A stretch of DNA of 64,000 bases. Origin: Wurfbainia villosa (lineage: Eukaryota > Streptophyta > Magnoliopsida > Zingiberales > Zingiberaceae). The position numbers were made by a program, and so were the translations under genes. Position 1 is the first letter of the stretch. Every line of letters begins with the position of its first letter. Under the pieces are notes generated by a model. It was not told the origin of the DNA. It made no database searches and saw only the letters and a program-made list of their open reading frames with translations. Location of the stretch: the NCBI GenBank assembly GCA_025175895.1, contig CM045991.1:75379174-75443173 (forward strand), read 5' to 3'. This document shows positions 1-11,841 of the stretch, piece by piece.

Positions 1-99
1 TACTGGGTTCCCAAGGACCAAATCCACTATGTGGATAGACCGAACCGGTTCAACGGTTTAGGGGGAGCCAGTACAAAACATGTTTGTGCTTTAACTTAG
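1..99 (+). pseudogene. gag: gag C-terminal end of A1 (partial)
   Basis: Frame 1 is open from the first base and ends at a TAG at 97-99. The residues YWVPKDQIHY begin the segment and it closes in a Gly-rich tail. The same C-terminus and stop occur in B1 (TAG 24327-24329) and G (TAG 63285-63287). The stop therefore looks native to the family rather than a mutation, and gag ends here as a separate ORF. Everything N-terminal, including the zinc knuckle, is outside the window. Confidence 0.8.
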
Positions 100-218
100 A
101 AATTGCATGATTTAACTTAGAATGTTTGTGCTTTAATTTAGAAATTGCATGCTTTAACTTAGAAAGTTTGTACTTTAAAACTTGTGAACTCAATTAGAAC
201 ATGAACATAATCAACTTC

Positions 219-363
219 GAAAAGATTGAGCCTTGGGGAGCCTCTTTTCAAAAACATAACCAACTAAAATTCTTCGAAAAGATTGAGCCTCGGGGAGCCT
301 CTTTTCAAAACCATAACCAACTAAAATTCTTCGAAAAGATTGAGCCTCGGGGAGCCTCTTTTC
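219..363 (+). repeat. Tandem 57-bp hairpin repeat in the gag-pol spacer of A1
   Basis: Three copies of a 31-nt unit start at 219, 276 and 333 (period 57). Each starts GAAAAGA and ends TCTTTTC, so the ends can pair. The loop holds two direct copies of GAGCCTC. Two copies occur at the equivalent place in B1 (24401 and 24457). The repeat lies in a spacer of about 0.6 kb (100-724) with no coding potential between the gag stop and the protease frame. A second stretch near 428-505 is also recognisably shared with B1 (about 24544-24620). Confidence 0.75.
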
Positions 364-725
364 AAAAATAACCAGTTAGACTAGGAGATAGTCTTAGGTG
401 AGTCAAGTCATCATTTTCTTGAAAATGGCTTTGTCTAAGGAAGTGGTCGATGATCCGATAAAAGAAGGCCCCTGTGCCTCGCCACGACCGGGAAGCCATG
501 ATCTTGAAAAGGTGAACTTGACAAGCCTAGGTTTAAATCCAAATCTAACATAAAATTACTTGAACCTAAATACACTTAATCAACTTAATTGGAAGTCATC
601 TCACACAAAACACATAAGTATAACATGATTGATCATATAGACATAGGTGAGATGACCTAGGTTTAACAACTTACAACCAATTTTAAAAAAAAATCTAACA
701 TCCAATCCAACCACCTTGTGTGTAG

Positions 726-1886
726 GATCAATGGATGTTGGACAGCGGTTGCTCCCGACACATGACCGGGGATCAAATCAAATTCACAAAGCTTCGATTC
801 AAACGACAAGGATCGGTAGCCTTTGGGAATAACGACAAGCTCAAAATCATCGGATCAGGTGATATCGAGCTTAACTCGAATTTTGTTATTAAAAATGTAT
901 TACTTGTAGAGAATTTTGAATATAACCTGCTTAGCGTAAGACAATTATGTGACAATAACTATAAGGTCGTATTTTTAGAAAATGAATGTGTAATTAAAAC
1001 AAATAAAACAGCTAAAACAATACTCAAAGGAACTAGGACAAATAACATTTATACAATTAACTTAATCAATTCCTCAGCCAAATGTCTTATGACACAGGAA
1101 GAGGAATCATGGTTGTGACACCGACGACTCGGTCACTCGCACCCAAGACTCGTCCACAAGATGAGTCAGAGTGGCTTAGTCAGAGGCTTACTCAACCTCA
1201 ACAACTTGGTTAATAAAATCTGTAATGCTTGTCAACAAGGAAAACAACCTAGGACACAACACAAGTTAACTAACCAAGAACGAACCTCAAATGTACTTGA
1301 GCTTCTGCATATGGATCTATTCGATTCACATGGAGCCAAGTCACTCAATAGAAGTCAATATTGCTTAGTCATAATTGACGACTACTCCAGGTTTACCTGA
1401 GTTAGGTTCATCAAACATAAAAATGATACCCTAGATCAATTAATCAATCTATTCAAATTAATCGAGAATCAAAAAGACCTTAAGGTTAAAAGACTTAGAA
1501 GCGATCATGGTGGTGAATTCGAAAATCAAAGGTTCACCAACTTCAGTAACCTAAAGCGGATACCACCATGAATTCTCTTGCCCTAGGACCCTCAACAAAA
1601 TGGCCTAGTGGAAGCGGAAAAACCGAACTCTACAAGAAGCCGCTAGGACCATGTTGAACGAATACGACCTGCACCCGATAGGTTTTGCGAAGCCGTGAGT
1701 ACGGCATGCTATGTCCAAAATAGGATCCTTATGATAAAAAGGCACCTTAAGACCTCATACGAGATTTATCACGATAAAGTACCCAACATCAAGTACTTTA
1801 GGGTATTTGGGTGTAAGGTACATATCCTAAACACTAAGGATTACCTAGGGAAATTTACATCCAAAACCACGATCAAATCTTTCTAG
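726..1886 (+). pseudogene. pol: Protease and integrase of A1 (broken)
   Basis: An aspartic protease opens the frame: W-M-LDSGCSRHMTG, with the catalytic D-S-G. After a TGA at 1116-1118 the same frame continues with the integrase zinc-binding region (RRLGH then CNACQQGK) and the start of the catalytic core (HMDLFD, DDYSRFT). A second TGA at 1398-1400 falls where the family has Trp. The second catalytic Asp (RSDHGGEF) is readable near 1500. Beyond it the frame is shifted, and a final open piece (1695-1886) carries the end of the integrase core. The protein would cleave the polyprotein and insert the cDNA; this copy cannot make it. Confidence 0.85.
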
Positions 1887-1959
1887 GATACTGACTACAA
1901 GTAGAGCTTATAGAGTATATAACCACGACACCCTTAGAGTCGAGGAGACTATCAATGTA

Positions 1960-3258
1960 GTGTTCGATGAAGGACACGAACCTACAAAACCCCCGGCAAC
2001 CCCAATTAGCGAGCCGATTCATACTAGACCTAACTCTGATCCCGAGATCAGGTCTAATGTTAATCCTAACCTAAGTCAACCAAGTCACTCTATTGATCAA
2101 GTGATAGATGACTCCAACCAAACTAGTGTTCAACCAAGTCACCCCATTGATCAAGCATTAGGTGACACAAACCCAACCCAATCTAGGATTCAAACTAACC
2201 ACCCTATCGATCAAGTGATAGGAGATCCTAATCTAGGAGTTCGAACTAGAGCATCCTATAGGAACCTTAGTCAAATTTCCTTAATTTCAAAGATAGAACC
2301 CAAATCAATTGAACAAGCTCTTCTTGATCCCGATTGGATTATTGCAATGCAAGAAGAGCTAGCCCAATTTACTAGGAATGAAGTGTGGGAGTTAGTACCA
2401 CCACCTAAAGACAAAACGATAATTGGAACAAGGTGGGTGTTTCGAAATAAGCTTGATGATAAAGGTAAAGTAGTTAGAAACAAGGCTAGGTTAGTCGCCA
2501 AAGGGTTTAGCCAAGTCGAAGGCTTAGATTACGACGAAACCTATGCCCCAGTAGCTAGACTCGAATCCATTCGAATGTTGCTAGCTTATGCCGCACATCG
2601 AGGATTTAAGCTGTTTCAAATGGATGTTATGTCGGCATTCCTAAATGGATACATTAAAGAAGAAGTTTATGTCAGGCAACCCCCCGGATTCGAAAATCTA
2701 GATAAACCCGACCATGTTCTAAAACTTAAGAAAGCTCTCTATGGACTTAAACAAGCTCCTCGAGCTTGGTACGAGAGACTTTCAATCCATCTTAAGTCAA
2801 AAGGGTTTAACCAAGGCTTAGTTGACCCAACTCTCTTTGTAAAAACCTTAGGTAAAGAAATATTCATAGCTCAAATTTACGTAGACGATATAATTTTTGG
2901 AACCTCTAACTCAGCCTTACTAAACGAGTTCGTTTCGCTCATGGAAAGTGAGTTCGAAATGAACTTGGTAGGCGAGTTAAGTTTCTTTTTAGGTCTACAA
3001 ATTAAACAAACTAAGGATGGTATATACCTATATCAACAAAAATACACTAAGGAGTTAATTAAAAGATTTGGAATGCAAGACGCTAAGGTAATAAACACCC
3101 CAATGGCGATAAATGTTAACATAGGAGAAGACCTAGAAAGTAAGTCCATTGACTTAAAATACTATAGGAGCGTAATAGGGAGTCTCCTATACTTAATCGC
3201 GTCGACAGAGCATCCTATTCGCAGTAAGTATGTGCGCCAGGTTTTAAACCTGTGCTAA
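1960..3258 (+). pseudogene. pol: Reverse transcriptase of A1
   Basis: This 432-codon open frame matches the copia-type reverse transcriptase (RVT_2). The first part is a low-complexity linker with repeated HPIDQVIGD-like segments. The RT follows, with GTRWVFRNKLD, KARLVAKGFSQ, YAPVARLESIR, QMDVMSAFLNG and the catalytic YVDDIIFG. The usual hydrophobic DVKSAFLNG stretch has Met for Lys. The frame is lost near 3220, just before the conserved SRPD region, and the end is replaced by unrelated residues. The upstream boundary is the first Met, not a real initiation site, because the protein is part of a polyprotein. Confidence 0.9.
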
Positions 3259-3760
3259 GGAGTCTCACCTAACCCTAGTTAAGCGTATCCTTAGATATCT
3301 TAAGGGTACACTTAACGTTGGTATTTGGTACCCTAGATCTACGGAGTTCGAACTAATCGGCTACTCTGATTCGGATTATGCCGGTAGTAAGCTCGATAGA
3401 AAGAGCACGAGTGGTTGTTGTCAACTTCTCGGCTCGAGTCTAGTGAGTTGGTGCAGTAGGAAACAACACTGTGTTGCTTTATCTACCACCGAAGCCGAAT
3501 ACATCACGATGGGTGAGTGTGTCACGCAGCTTCTTTGGATGAAGCACACTCTCCGCGACTTTAAGTTAGACTTTACGAATACTAAACTTCACGTAGATAA
3601 CATTAGTTCAATTAATCTTACAAAGAATCCGATATGTCACTCTAGGACCAAACATATAGAGGTCAAACACCATTTCATTCGAGAACATGTGGACAGAGCC
3701 ATACACCTCGAATACGTCGAATCAAGTCTAACTTGGCGGATCTATTTACTAAACCCCTAA
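3259..3760 (+). pseudogene. pol: RNase H of A1
   Basis: After the frameshift near 3220 the RNase H region resumes in other frames. The piece at 3443-3760 starts at the end of the conserved W-C/S-S-RKQ segment and contains ALSTTEAEYI, HVDNISSINL and RTKHIEVKHHFIREH, typical of the copia RNase H fold that degrades RNA in the RNA:DNA hybrid. The preceding SDSDYAG-like part (about 3365-3440) is out of frame with it. The end falls just before the noncoding tail. Confidence 0.85.
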
Positions 3761-4690
3761 GAATTTAGTCTATTAAGACGAAATTGGGCATGTGCGTAAT
3801 AGAATAGGTACATGCAAATTATATGTTCTTACTACTATTTCTTTAATTTCATTTTTATGGAACTAGCATAGGACATACCTTAGATATCATGCACCTATAG
3901 ATTTAAGGAGCCAGTACATCTCACAACACATAGGACTAATGTGTTTGTGTACTTAGCCACGTAGATGGGTGTGAGATGTTAGGACCTTACTCCAGGTTCC
4001 AGATGTAGAGCTAGTGCATCGCTATGAACCACGGAGTATAATCATACATACTAACCGACTCTGACCAGGACTGGTTGATCTTACATATCAATCAAGCCAA
4101 ATATGAGTCAAACATTTTATAGATGAGCTTATTTTCAGTATATTATTTTTTTTATATATATGGGGAACATGCTTGGACTTTAAATTTAACACTTTTTGTT
4201 TTCCATACACCCCTTACTCTTTTCGATATATGGCAAAAGGGGGAGAAAAAGGCCAAAGTTAAGGGGTCAAAATTTTTTGATAACTTAACTCTTACTTCAT
4301 ATTTAAACCAAAAGTTAAAACTTAGTTAACATTTACCAAAAGGCCAAATAATTCTTAAACTTATTTGTGCTATCTAAGTTTTACTTAAACTTATTTTTTT
4401 AAAAACTTTATGTCGTTAATGTTTTACTTAAGGGGGAGAAAGGGCTTAACTAAAACGTTTTACTAAGGCCAACTTTAAGTAATGTTAATTACTTAAAGCA
4501 ACCCTCAAGGGGGAGGATTAAGGTCTTTCTTCAAGACTCACCCTCGGTCAAGGGGGAGTACTTGAAGAAAATCCTTACTACTCCAACTTAATCTTCATAT
4601 TTTTTGTTTCTCATGCACATTATTACTCTTCATGCTTGCTATTTACTTAACTTTGTATGTGGGTTTGCCATAAATCAAAAAGGGGGAGAT
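3761..4690 (+). other. Noncoding tail of A1 with multiple polypurine tracts
   Basis: There is no credible ORF here. GGGGGAG-type tracts occur at about 4235-4246, 4431-4440, 4507-4515, 4550-4558 and at the LTR boundary (4677-4690, AAAAAGGGGGAGAT). Several polypurine tracts before the 3' LTR are a known Sirevirus trait. The last one abuts the LTR and is the expected primer for plus-strand DNA synthesis. Confidence 0.8.
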
Positions 4691-5791
4691 TGTTGGTGCA
4701 GTAGGCACCTAAGTCGAACCTAAGTTTTGATTATAGCAAACGATACAAAGTTAAGCATATATTGTTATCTCATGAGCTAAATCAAGTGTGCAGAAAAGTC
4801 TCAACGCTGGAGCTGAAGGCTAGCGACACCCGGAGGAAGCCGCGGTGGTCGGGCGACACTCAAGAGACTTCGGATGGAGCCGAAGGAATTGAGTGGAAGG
4901 CCGGAAGCAAAAGCAACACGTAAGTACTGAGGTAAGCTCGTGTGTGCGAGCGTAAGTAAGGTCGTATCCTCTTTACGGGGATGATCTTAAGCGTAGATCC
5001 GACCAAAGACTTCTTATAGATGGTCTAGGTCGAGATCGGACGGAGACGACCGCCGTCAAATAATGTTTTCCTTAAGCTAACTTTGCCTTGCGGCGACGTC
5101 GATCGATCGCCAACCTGAAGGACTCGATTGCCGTCCATCAGTCGAGTGACTACGGCTAGCACTCGATTGGTGATGGCCATCAGTCGACTGCTGGTCAAAG
5201 GATCAGCCTCGAGCAGTCAAGAGTTATCACCATTTTTCATGGGGATTTGTGCCCATTTGTGATTGGCTAAAGACCCATTCGATGAGGGGCTTAAAAGCTA
5301 TAAAAGGAGGGCCAAACCTAGGGTTTTTCATCAATTCAAAAGATTCCAAGTGCTTCCAATATGCTCCGACTCTCCGACATCCCTACGACGAAGCGCTACC
5401 GAGACGACGACTAGAGCTTCAACCTCCAATCTTTGAAGTCGTCGGTATAATCTTTAAATTTGTATAAGTTGTTTTTATTTCAAGCTTTAAATCATATCAA
5501 GGAGAGGGGGAGTGTCCCTCTACCTTGAGTCTTTCTCGAGTTTTTGTATTCGTTTAACTCCTATCTCCATCGAGAGGGAGTTCGTTTAGTATTTGCCCTC
5601 TGTGCATGGTCAAGGACCATTAGGGCCTTGGAGTAGTAGCCGAAGGCTACGAACCAAGTAAAACCTATTTGTCTCTATTTACTTTACATTTCTGCTGCAA
5701 TTAATTTTCTCTCAAGTTTTAACGAAAGAAACGAGAAAAAGTTTTTATCGCTATTCACCCCCCCCCTCTAGCGAACCGCATCGATCCAACA
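4691..5791 (+). repeat. 3' LTR of A1
   Basis: It starts TGTTGGTGCAGTAGG directly after the polypurine tract and ends CGATCCAACA (1101 bp). A TATA box (CTATAAAAGG) is at 5298-5307, preceded by AGTCGACT-type palindromes around 5140-5200. A poly-C motif followed by CTCTAG lies about 30 bp before the end. The same family is seen as the 5' LTR of G (60367-61461) and as a reversed solo LTR (36533-37593). Confidence 0.9.
5298..5307 (+). promoter_or_regulatory. TATA box of the A1 LTR
   Basis: CTATAAAAGG lies mid-LTR, downstream of the palindrome cluster. G has the same box at 60973-60981. Transcription would start roughly 30 bp downstream. Confidence 0.65.
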
Positions 5792-5798
5792 GCCTTCT

Positions 5799-7169
5799 GT
5801 GAAGCATGAGGAGAAGGCGGTTTTGTTAGTTGATTCCTCAAAGAAAGGTTCTAAGAGGAAGGCAAAGGAACAGAAGAAAGGGAAGAACAAGAAGGCTAAG
5901 AAGGCAGAACCAGCACAAAAGGGCACTTGCCATCATTGTGGCAAGGAAGGCCACTGGCGAAGAAACTACAAGATTTATCTTGAGTCTGTGAAGAAGAAGA
6001 AGGCATCTGATGCCCCATCCTCTTCAGGTATCTTCGTTATTGATTGTCATTCTATTTCCTTAGACACTTGGGTATTGGATACTGGGTGTGGCTCACATAT
6101 ATGTAATGACATACAAGGGCTAAGGAATAGAAGAAGACTCGTCAGAGGGGAGTCAAATTTACGAGTTGGCAATGGAGCAAAGGTTGCTGCGGCCGCCATC
6201 GAAACTTATTTGCTGAAGCTCCCTAGTGGACTAGTCTTGGAATTGGACAATTGCTATTGTGTTCCTTTTCTAATAAAGAACATTGTTTCTATTTCCTGCT
6301 TAAATAGAAATGGTTACCATTTGACGTTTAGTAACAATTGTTGTTATATAACTTTAAATGGCATACTTTATGGAACTGGAACTTTGAGCAATGGTATTTA
6401 TACGTTGAACATATCCAGTGACATTTTCAATATCGAAGCGAGCAACAAGCGTGCTCGAAAGGATAATCAATTAGACTCCTACACGTGGCATTGTCGTCTT
6501 GGCCATGAAAGCAAGAAACGCATGTCTGAATTACACCGATGTGGAATTCTAGAATCGTTTGAATTGGATTCATACGATACATGCGAATCATGCTTGAAAG
6601 GCAAGATGACTAAGTTACCTTTTACAGAAAAAGGTGAACGAGTGGGAGAGTTGCTAGGTCTAATACATACTGATGTATGTGGACCTATGTCAACTAAAGC
6701 TTTAGGAGGCTATAACTACTTCATTACCTTCACCGATGATCACTCACGGTTTGGGTATGTGTTCTTGATGAAACACAAGTCTGAAGACTTTGAAAAGTTC
6801 AAAGAATTCAAAAATGAAGTAGAGAAACAACATGACAAGAGTATTAAAATACTTCGATCGGATCGAGGTGGTGAATACTTAAGTCAAGAGTTTTTTTATT
6901 ATCTAAGAGACAATGGTATATTGTCTCAATGGACTCCACCATATACACCACAACATAATGGTGTATCTGAGAGGCGTAACTGGACCTTGTTGGACATGGT
7001 CAGGTCAATGATGAATCATGTGAATCTTCCCAAGTCCTTTTGGAGCTATGCACTTCAGACAGCTGTTTACTTGTTAAACAGAATGCCAACCAAGGTAGTC
7101 TCCACTACTCCATATGAGATATGGAATAGTAAAAAACCTCATGTATCTTACTTTAAGATATGGGGTTGT
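5799..7169 (+). pseudogene. gag-pol: gag end, protease and integrase of TK1 (truncated by E1)
   Basis: One long open frame carries a Lys-rich gag tail with a zinc knuckle (C44, C47, H52, but Tyr at 57 where the last Cys should be), then the protease (WVLDTGCGSHIC), the integrase HHCC region (HCRLGH, CESCLKGK) and the integrase core. The catalytic residues are visible in HTDVCGPM (about residue 290), SDRGGEY (about 354) and GVSERRN (about 390). The frame ends at 7169 where E1 begins. The N-terminal half of gag was lost to the A1 insertion. Before E1 arrived this part could have been functional apart from the zinc-knuckle change. Confidence 0.9.
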
Positions 7170-9095
7170 TGAAGGGTTTTACTTATCGAGTCCGTGAGGG
7201 GAAACTTCGCTTCCCACTTCACCTCGGTAGCTTGTCCATGGCGATCCCTTCAATGTCCCCGAATTAAAAAAATTTAATCCTAGACAAAAGGGATTGCCCA
7301 AACCACCAAGTTATCGTCGTGCTATTCGTTTAGAGAGGTCACTTGAACAAACTAGTTGTTCAAGCGACCATCCTCTATTCTACGAGTAGCCACGGAATAG
7401 ACAATGTCCGGATCGCCGGTTTTTGTTTTTATGCTCGGGATCCAAGTATTATTTAGCCATTTACAGATTTATAACATGCTTATAATTGAAAAACAAAAAC
7501 AAGCAACAAACAAAAGAAGAAAGTAGAATAGGTATACCTCTCGATCTTCTAATGTATGACCTTCCTCCTTTAGGACGTCGTGTGGGCGACGATCCACCAA
7601 AAGTCGAAGCTCCTAGATCGCAAATCTTCCTTCCTTGCTCTTCCAAAGCAAGAGGAAGAATAGAAACAAGGTTTTTCTCCTCACTAGAAACAACCAACAA
7701 GGAACTAAAACTATCCTTGCCGCCGGCCAACTAGGTGAAGGAGAAGATGGTTGAAAACAACCAAGACACCAAGGGAAGCCCTATATCTTGTTTCCACCAC
7801 CTAAGGAGAAGGAGAAGGGGGCTTTTGGGTGCCGGCCAAGGCTGGAAAAGAGGCTGGAGAGGTGCTGGACGTTGGCCAAAAGAGGAAGAAGAAGAGAAGA
7901 ATACCTTCCTTATTTGGTGCCACCCTTGCCTCCAAACCCTAATCCTAATCCTATATCAACTAGGATTCCTTCTTGCCGCCCAAACCCTAGCTCTCCTTTA
8001 ATGTCGTTCACGCCAACTCCCATGCCATCCTTTTATAGAGTTAGGGATAAGTCATGAATTAATCTCATCCATTGGTTCTAGGGATTTAATCTCAACCGTC
8101 GGATCTAGAGATTTAATCTCAACCGTCGGATCTTAGAGATTTAATCTCTACCAATGGATCTTAGAGTTTTGTTTCTATCCATTGGATCTATGCATCATGA
8201 GGTGTTAATAGGCTACATTAGGGACCATGAGGAGGAGTTGGGTCTTGGCCACCCATGGATCAAGCCCACATAAAGTCCGATCCACTAATGATGATCCAAT
8301 CCACTAAAGGTTCATCATTGATCTACCTCACCAACCCCCATAAGATAATATGGGCTCCATATATTATTTGTATATTTTCTCCCCGTGTTTAAGATCTCGA
8401 ATGTCCGTCAATTAATTAATTTACTGACCATTAATTAATCAACATCTAACTCCTTCAGTAGTACCACTCAACCTTTTCATCATGTCAGACAAAGTCCACC
8501 TGCAGGGTTTACATGATGAACTTTATGAGCTCCTCAAGGGGACATCATCATCCTAATATATAGGACACGGTTTCCTCCTATAATCAACGGCACACCATAT
8601 AAATAATATCATCTCGCAACTTACCGAGTCTATCGATTTAATCTAGAAATCTCGCCCATTGGTAAATCAAAGAGATGAGTACTAAGTATATGTGCCCGTT
8701 ATTATATCGGGATTAAGAGCATGTACTAAATAATATCTACGGTCTGATTCGATTATGTAGTCAGCAATAAATCAAATCACCTCTAAGTCGATCCTGCTCA
8801 ATACACACAAAGTGTACTAGTGTGATTCTATGGTCAAGACAAATCAATACCAAATCATACTACAACCATTCCGATGGTTTGTCCAAAGCCATCTCGGTTG
8901 TGAGCCTTTACTTATACTTTTCAAGGGGTCGATAACATGATCTCCTGTGTGACACCACAAACCATGTTATCTACAATGTAAAGTATTATACAATATTGCA
9001 TAACCATAAAAATATGCAAACAATGATCATGTGATTCTTATTTCAAAATAAAGATGTTCATACAAAAGATAGACTTTTCAGTATACATCCCTACA
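7170..9095 (-). repeat. 3' LTR of E1 (left copy)
   Basis: On the minus strand it reads TGTAGGGATG...CCCTTCA (1926 bp). It has a TATA box (minus CTATAAAAGG, 8029-8038) and, just upstream of it on the minus strand, a 26-28-bp tandem array at about 8081-8189. It is highly similar to the right LTR over its length. Confidence 0.9.
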
Positions 9096-9106
9096 ATCTC
9101 TCACTT
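9096..9106 (-). other. Polypurine tract of E1
   Basis: Minus-strand AAGTGAGAGAT directly abuts the LTR. TK1 and D have AAGTGTGAGT and AAGTGGGAGT at the same place, which ties E1 to the same broad copia group. Confidence 0.8.
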
Positions 9107-9128
9107 ATACTAAAAGACTATGTTGTCC

Positions 9129-11078
9129 TCAAAGTGCCATACATCTGATCCCCATTCCCTCCACATGCCTATCAAAAGCTCTCGCCGGAAGGGCCTTAGT
9201 GAAAGGATCTGCCAGGTTATCCTCTGATGCAATCTTGGCCACAACAACTTCTCCTCTCTTTACGATTTCTCGTATCAGGTGGTACTTGCGCTCTATGTGT
9301 TTACTAGCCTTATGGGCTCGTGGTTCCTTCGAGTTTGCAACTGCACCACTATTATCACAATAAATTGTGATAGTTATAAGCAAACCAAGAATCACATCCA
9401 AGTCCATCAGGAAGTTCCTGAGCCATACAACTTCTTTGGCCGCCTCAGAGGCCGCCACATACTCAGCTTCCATGGTGGAGTCTGCCACGCATTTCTTCTT
9501 GACACTCCTCCATACAATGGCTCCACCTCCCAAAGTAAACACAAAACCTGAGGTAGACTTACTGTTATCCCTATCAGATTGGAAGTCGAAATCCGTGTAA
9601 CCCACAGGGAGTAATTGGTCTGCCCGGTAAACCAGCATATAATCCCTAGTCCTTCTCAGGTACTTCAATATATGCTTTACCGCAGTCCAATGTCCCTGTC
9701 CTAGATTACTCTGATATCTGCTGACCATGCCCACGGCAAAGCAGATATCTGGTCTCGTACAGAGCATCGCATACATGAGGCTTCCTACTGCCGAAGCATA
9801 AGGAACCGCCTTCATCTCCTCTATCTCCTCAGATGATCTAGGACACATCTCCTTAGATAAAGGAACTCCATGCCTGAAAGGTAGAAAACCCTTCTTGGAG
9901 TTCTGCATGCTAAAACGCTCCATAATCGTGTCTATGTATGAAGCTTGGGATAAGCACAACATCCTTTTCCTGCGATCCCTTATAACCTTGATCCCAAGGA
10001 AGTGTCCCACCTCTCCCAAGTCCTTCATATCAAACTGTTTGGACAACCATACCCTTACGTCCGATAACACCTTGATATTTTTGCCAATCAACAAAATGTC
10101 ATCTACGTATAGTACAAGAAATATCACTACGTTTTCGTCACATCTCTTGTATACACAAGATTCATCCAGACTTTGAATAAATCCATAAGAATGGATCACC
10201 TCATCAAAGCGGATGTTCCAAGACCTCAAAGCTTGCTTCAATCCATAAATGGACCGATTAAGCTTACATACAAGATGCTCTTTTCCCTTAGCAATGAATC
10301 CCTCTGGTTGCTTCATGTAGATATTTTCCTCAAGACTTCCATTAAGGAAAGTTGTCTTGACATCCATCTGTCACACCTCATAATCCATATGAGCTGCTAT
10401 GCATAAGAGAATCCGGATAGACTTAAGCATGGCTACCGGCGAAAAGGTCTCCTCATAATCGATACCCTCTTTCTAAGTATACCCCTTCGTAACAAGCCTC
10501 GCTTTAAAGGTCTCAACCTTCCCATCTATTCCTATCTTTCTCTTGTAGATCCACTTGCATCCAATGGTTTTTACACCATCGGATGGTTCTACTAGCTCCC
10601 AGACCTGATTTGAATCCATAGATTCAATCTCAGCATTCATTGCACTTTGCCAAGATACTGCATCTTTATCTTGGATTGCCTCATCATATGTCCAGGGATC
10701 AGGTTCATGTTAGCCAGGGACCAAATCAAAAGATTCTCCTAAGAACATGAATCTATCAGGCTATCTCACAACCCTCCCACTACGACGAGGTATCACCTGT
10801 GTATCCTCTATGACACGCAGTGCAGTGACATGTGGTATATCCTCTTGTACCGGTGGTACTAAAGAAGTGACTTCCCCTTTTAACTCCTCCAGAACAATTT
10901 TACTCTTGGGCTTGTGGCTCATCACATAGTCTTCCTCTAGAAATCTGGCGTTTGTGCTAACGATCACCCTCTGATCTCTAGGACTATAAAACAATCCACC
11001 CTTCGTTCCCCTGGGATAGCCAACAAACAAGCATACTTCTGTATGAGGTTCCAACTTACCAGCATTTGCCTTCAGCAC
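9129..11078 (-). pseudogene. pol: Integrase C-terminus, reverse transcriptase and RNase H of E1
   Basis: The piece at 11078-10761 covers the linker after integrase (CLFVGYPRGTKG, PRRSGRVVR). RT residues between 10760 and 10368 are readable but interrupted by stops near 10475 and 10370. From 10367 to 9129 a 412-codon frame holds MDVKTTFLNG, LNRSIYGLKQA, the catalytic LYVDDILLIG, GSLMYAMLCTRPDI and the RNase H segments STMEAEYVAASEAAKE and KHIERKYHLIRE. The stop just before MDVKTT replaces a Trp. The frame ends with a native-looking terminus 23 bp before the polypurine tract. Confidence 0.9.
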
Positions 11079-11115
11079 ATGTGCTGGACTCCCCCATATC
11101 CGAATATGTCTTAGA

Positions 11116-11787
11116 CTAGGCTTTACGGATCCACAACTCTGTGGGAGTAGAAGGCACTGATTTAGATGGTACCAAGTTCAGAATGTACACCGCCGTATCT
11201 AGAGCATATCCCCAGAACGAATCTGGCAAGTCGAAATAACTCATCATCGATCTAACCATCTCTGCAAGAGTCCTATTCCTTCGCTCTGCTACACTGTTCT
11301 GCTGGGGTGTGCCAGGTGCAGTCAATTGGCATTGAATCTCAACCTCTGATAAGTAGTTCCTAAACTCTCCCAAGAGGTACTCACCACCACGATCAGATCG
11401 TAGTGTCTTGATACTTTTACCTTGATGTTTCTCCACATCAGCCTTGAATTCTTTGAACTTGTCAAGGCATTCAAACTTGTGGCGCATCAGATAAATGTAT
11501 CTATATCTTGAGTAATCGTCTATAAAAGAGATGAAATACTCAAAACCACCTCTAGCCTGGATAGACATAGGACCACACAAATCAGAATGAACCAATTATA
11601 ACACATCTTTGGCTCTATACCCCTTGGCCTTAAAAGGCCTCTTGGTCATCTTACCCTCCAAGCAAGATTCACAGGTTGGGAGATCCTCCACCCCTAATGT
11701 ACCCAAAGGTCCATCAGCTATCAACCTTTGAATTCTGCTTAGGTTAATGTGACCAAGCCAAAGATGCCAAAGATATGTTTGGTTCAT
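11116..11787 (-). pseudogene. pol: Integrase of E1
   Basis: Two adjacent open pieces in the same polyprotein are separated by a single stop near 11596. The first (11787-11596) carries the HHCC zinc domain (LWLGHINLSRI, CESCLEGK). The second (11595-11116) carries the catalytic core with VHSDLCGPM, LRSDRGGEY and SVAERRN, giving the D-D-E triad. The enzyme would join retrotransposon cDNA to the chromosome. Apart from the stop and the lost reading frame at the end, the domain is well preserved. Confidence 0.88.
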
Positions 11788-11841
11788 CTTCGAAGGTTCT
11801 TTTCTCTTATTGGAATTAGAAGATGAGTTATTAACTTCAAT

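Larger units (their letters stand above)
1..5791 (+). mobile_element. Sirevirus-like Ty1/copia element A1, 5' end outside window
   Basis: The internal region runs from the end of gag through protease, integrase, reverse transcriptase and RNase H to a polypurine tract and a 3' LTR. The lineage call rests on the protease motif DSGCSRHMTGD, several GGGGGAG tracts before the 3' LTR, and LTR ends TGTTGG...CCAACA. The 5' LTR, primer site and most of gag lie upstream of the window. The right boundary is exact: sequence after 5791 resumes the gag of TK1, and the uninterrupted counterpart can be read near 41,760 in element D. The element is dead, with frameshifts and in-frame stops in pol. Confidence 0.9.

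Noticed and set aside
4123..4329. Possible env-like or extra ORF between RNase H and the LTR of A1
   Set aside because: Only 68 codons, no signal peptide plus transmembrane plan, and filled with purine tracts; treated as noncoding tail.
7486..8057. Plus-strand ORFs in the E-family LTRs (82-107 codons)
   Set aside because: They overlap the minus-strand leader ORF and purine-rich sequence; no homology recognised and opposite to element orientation.
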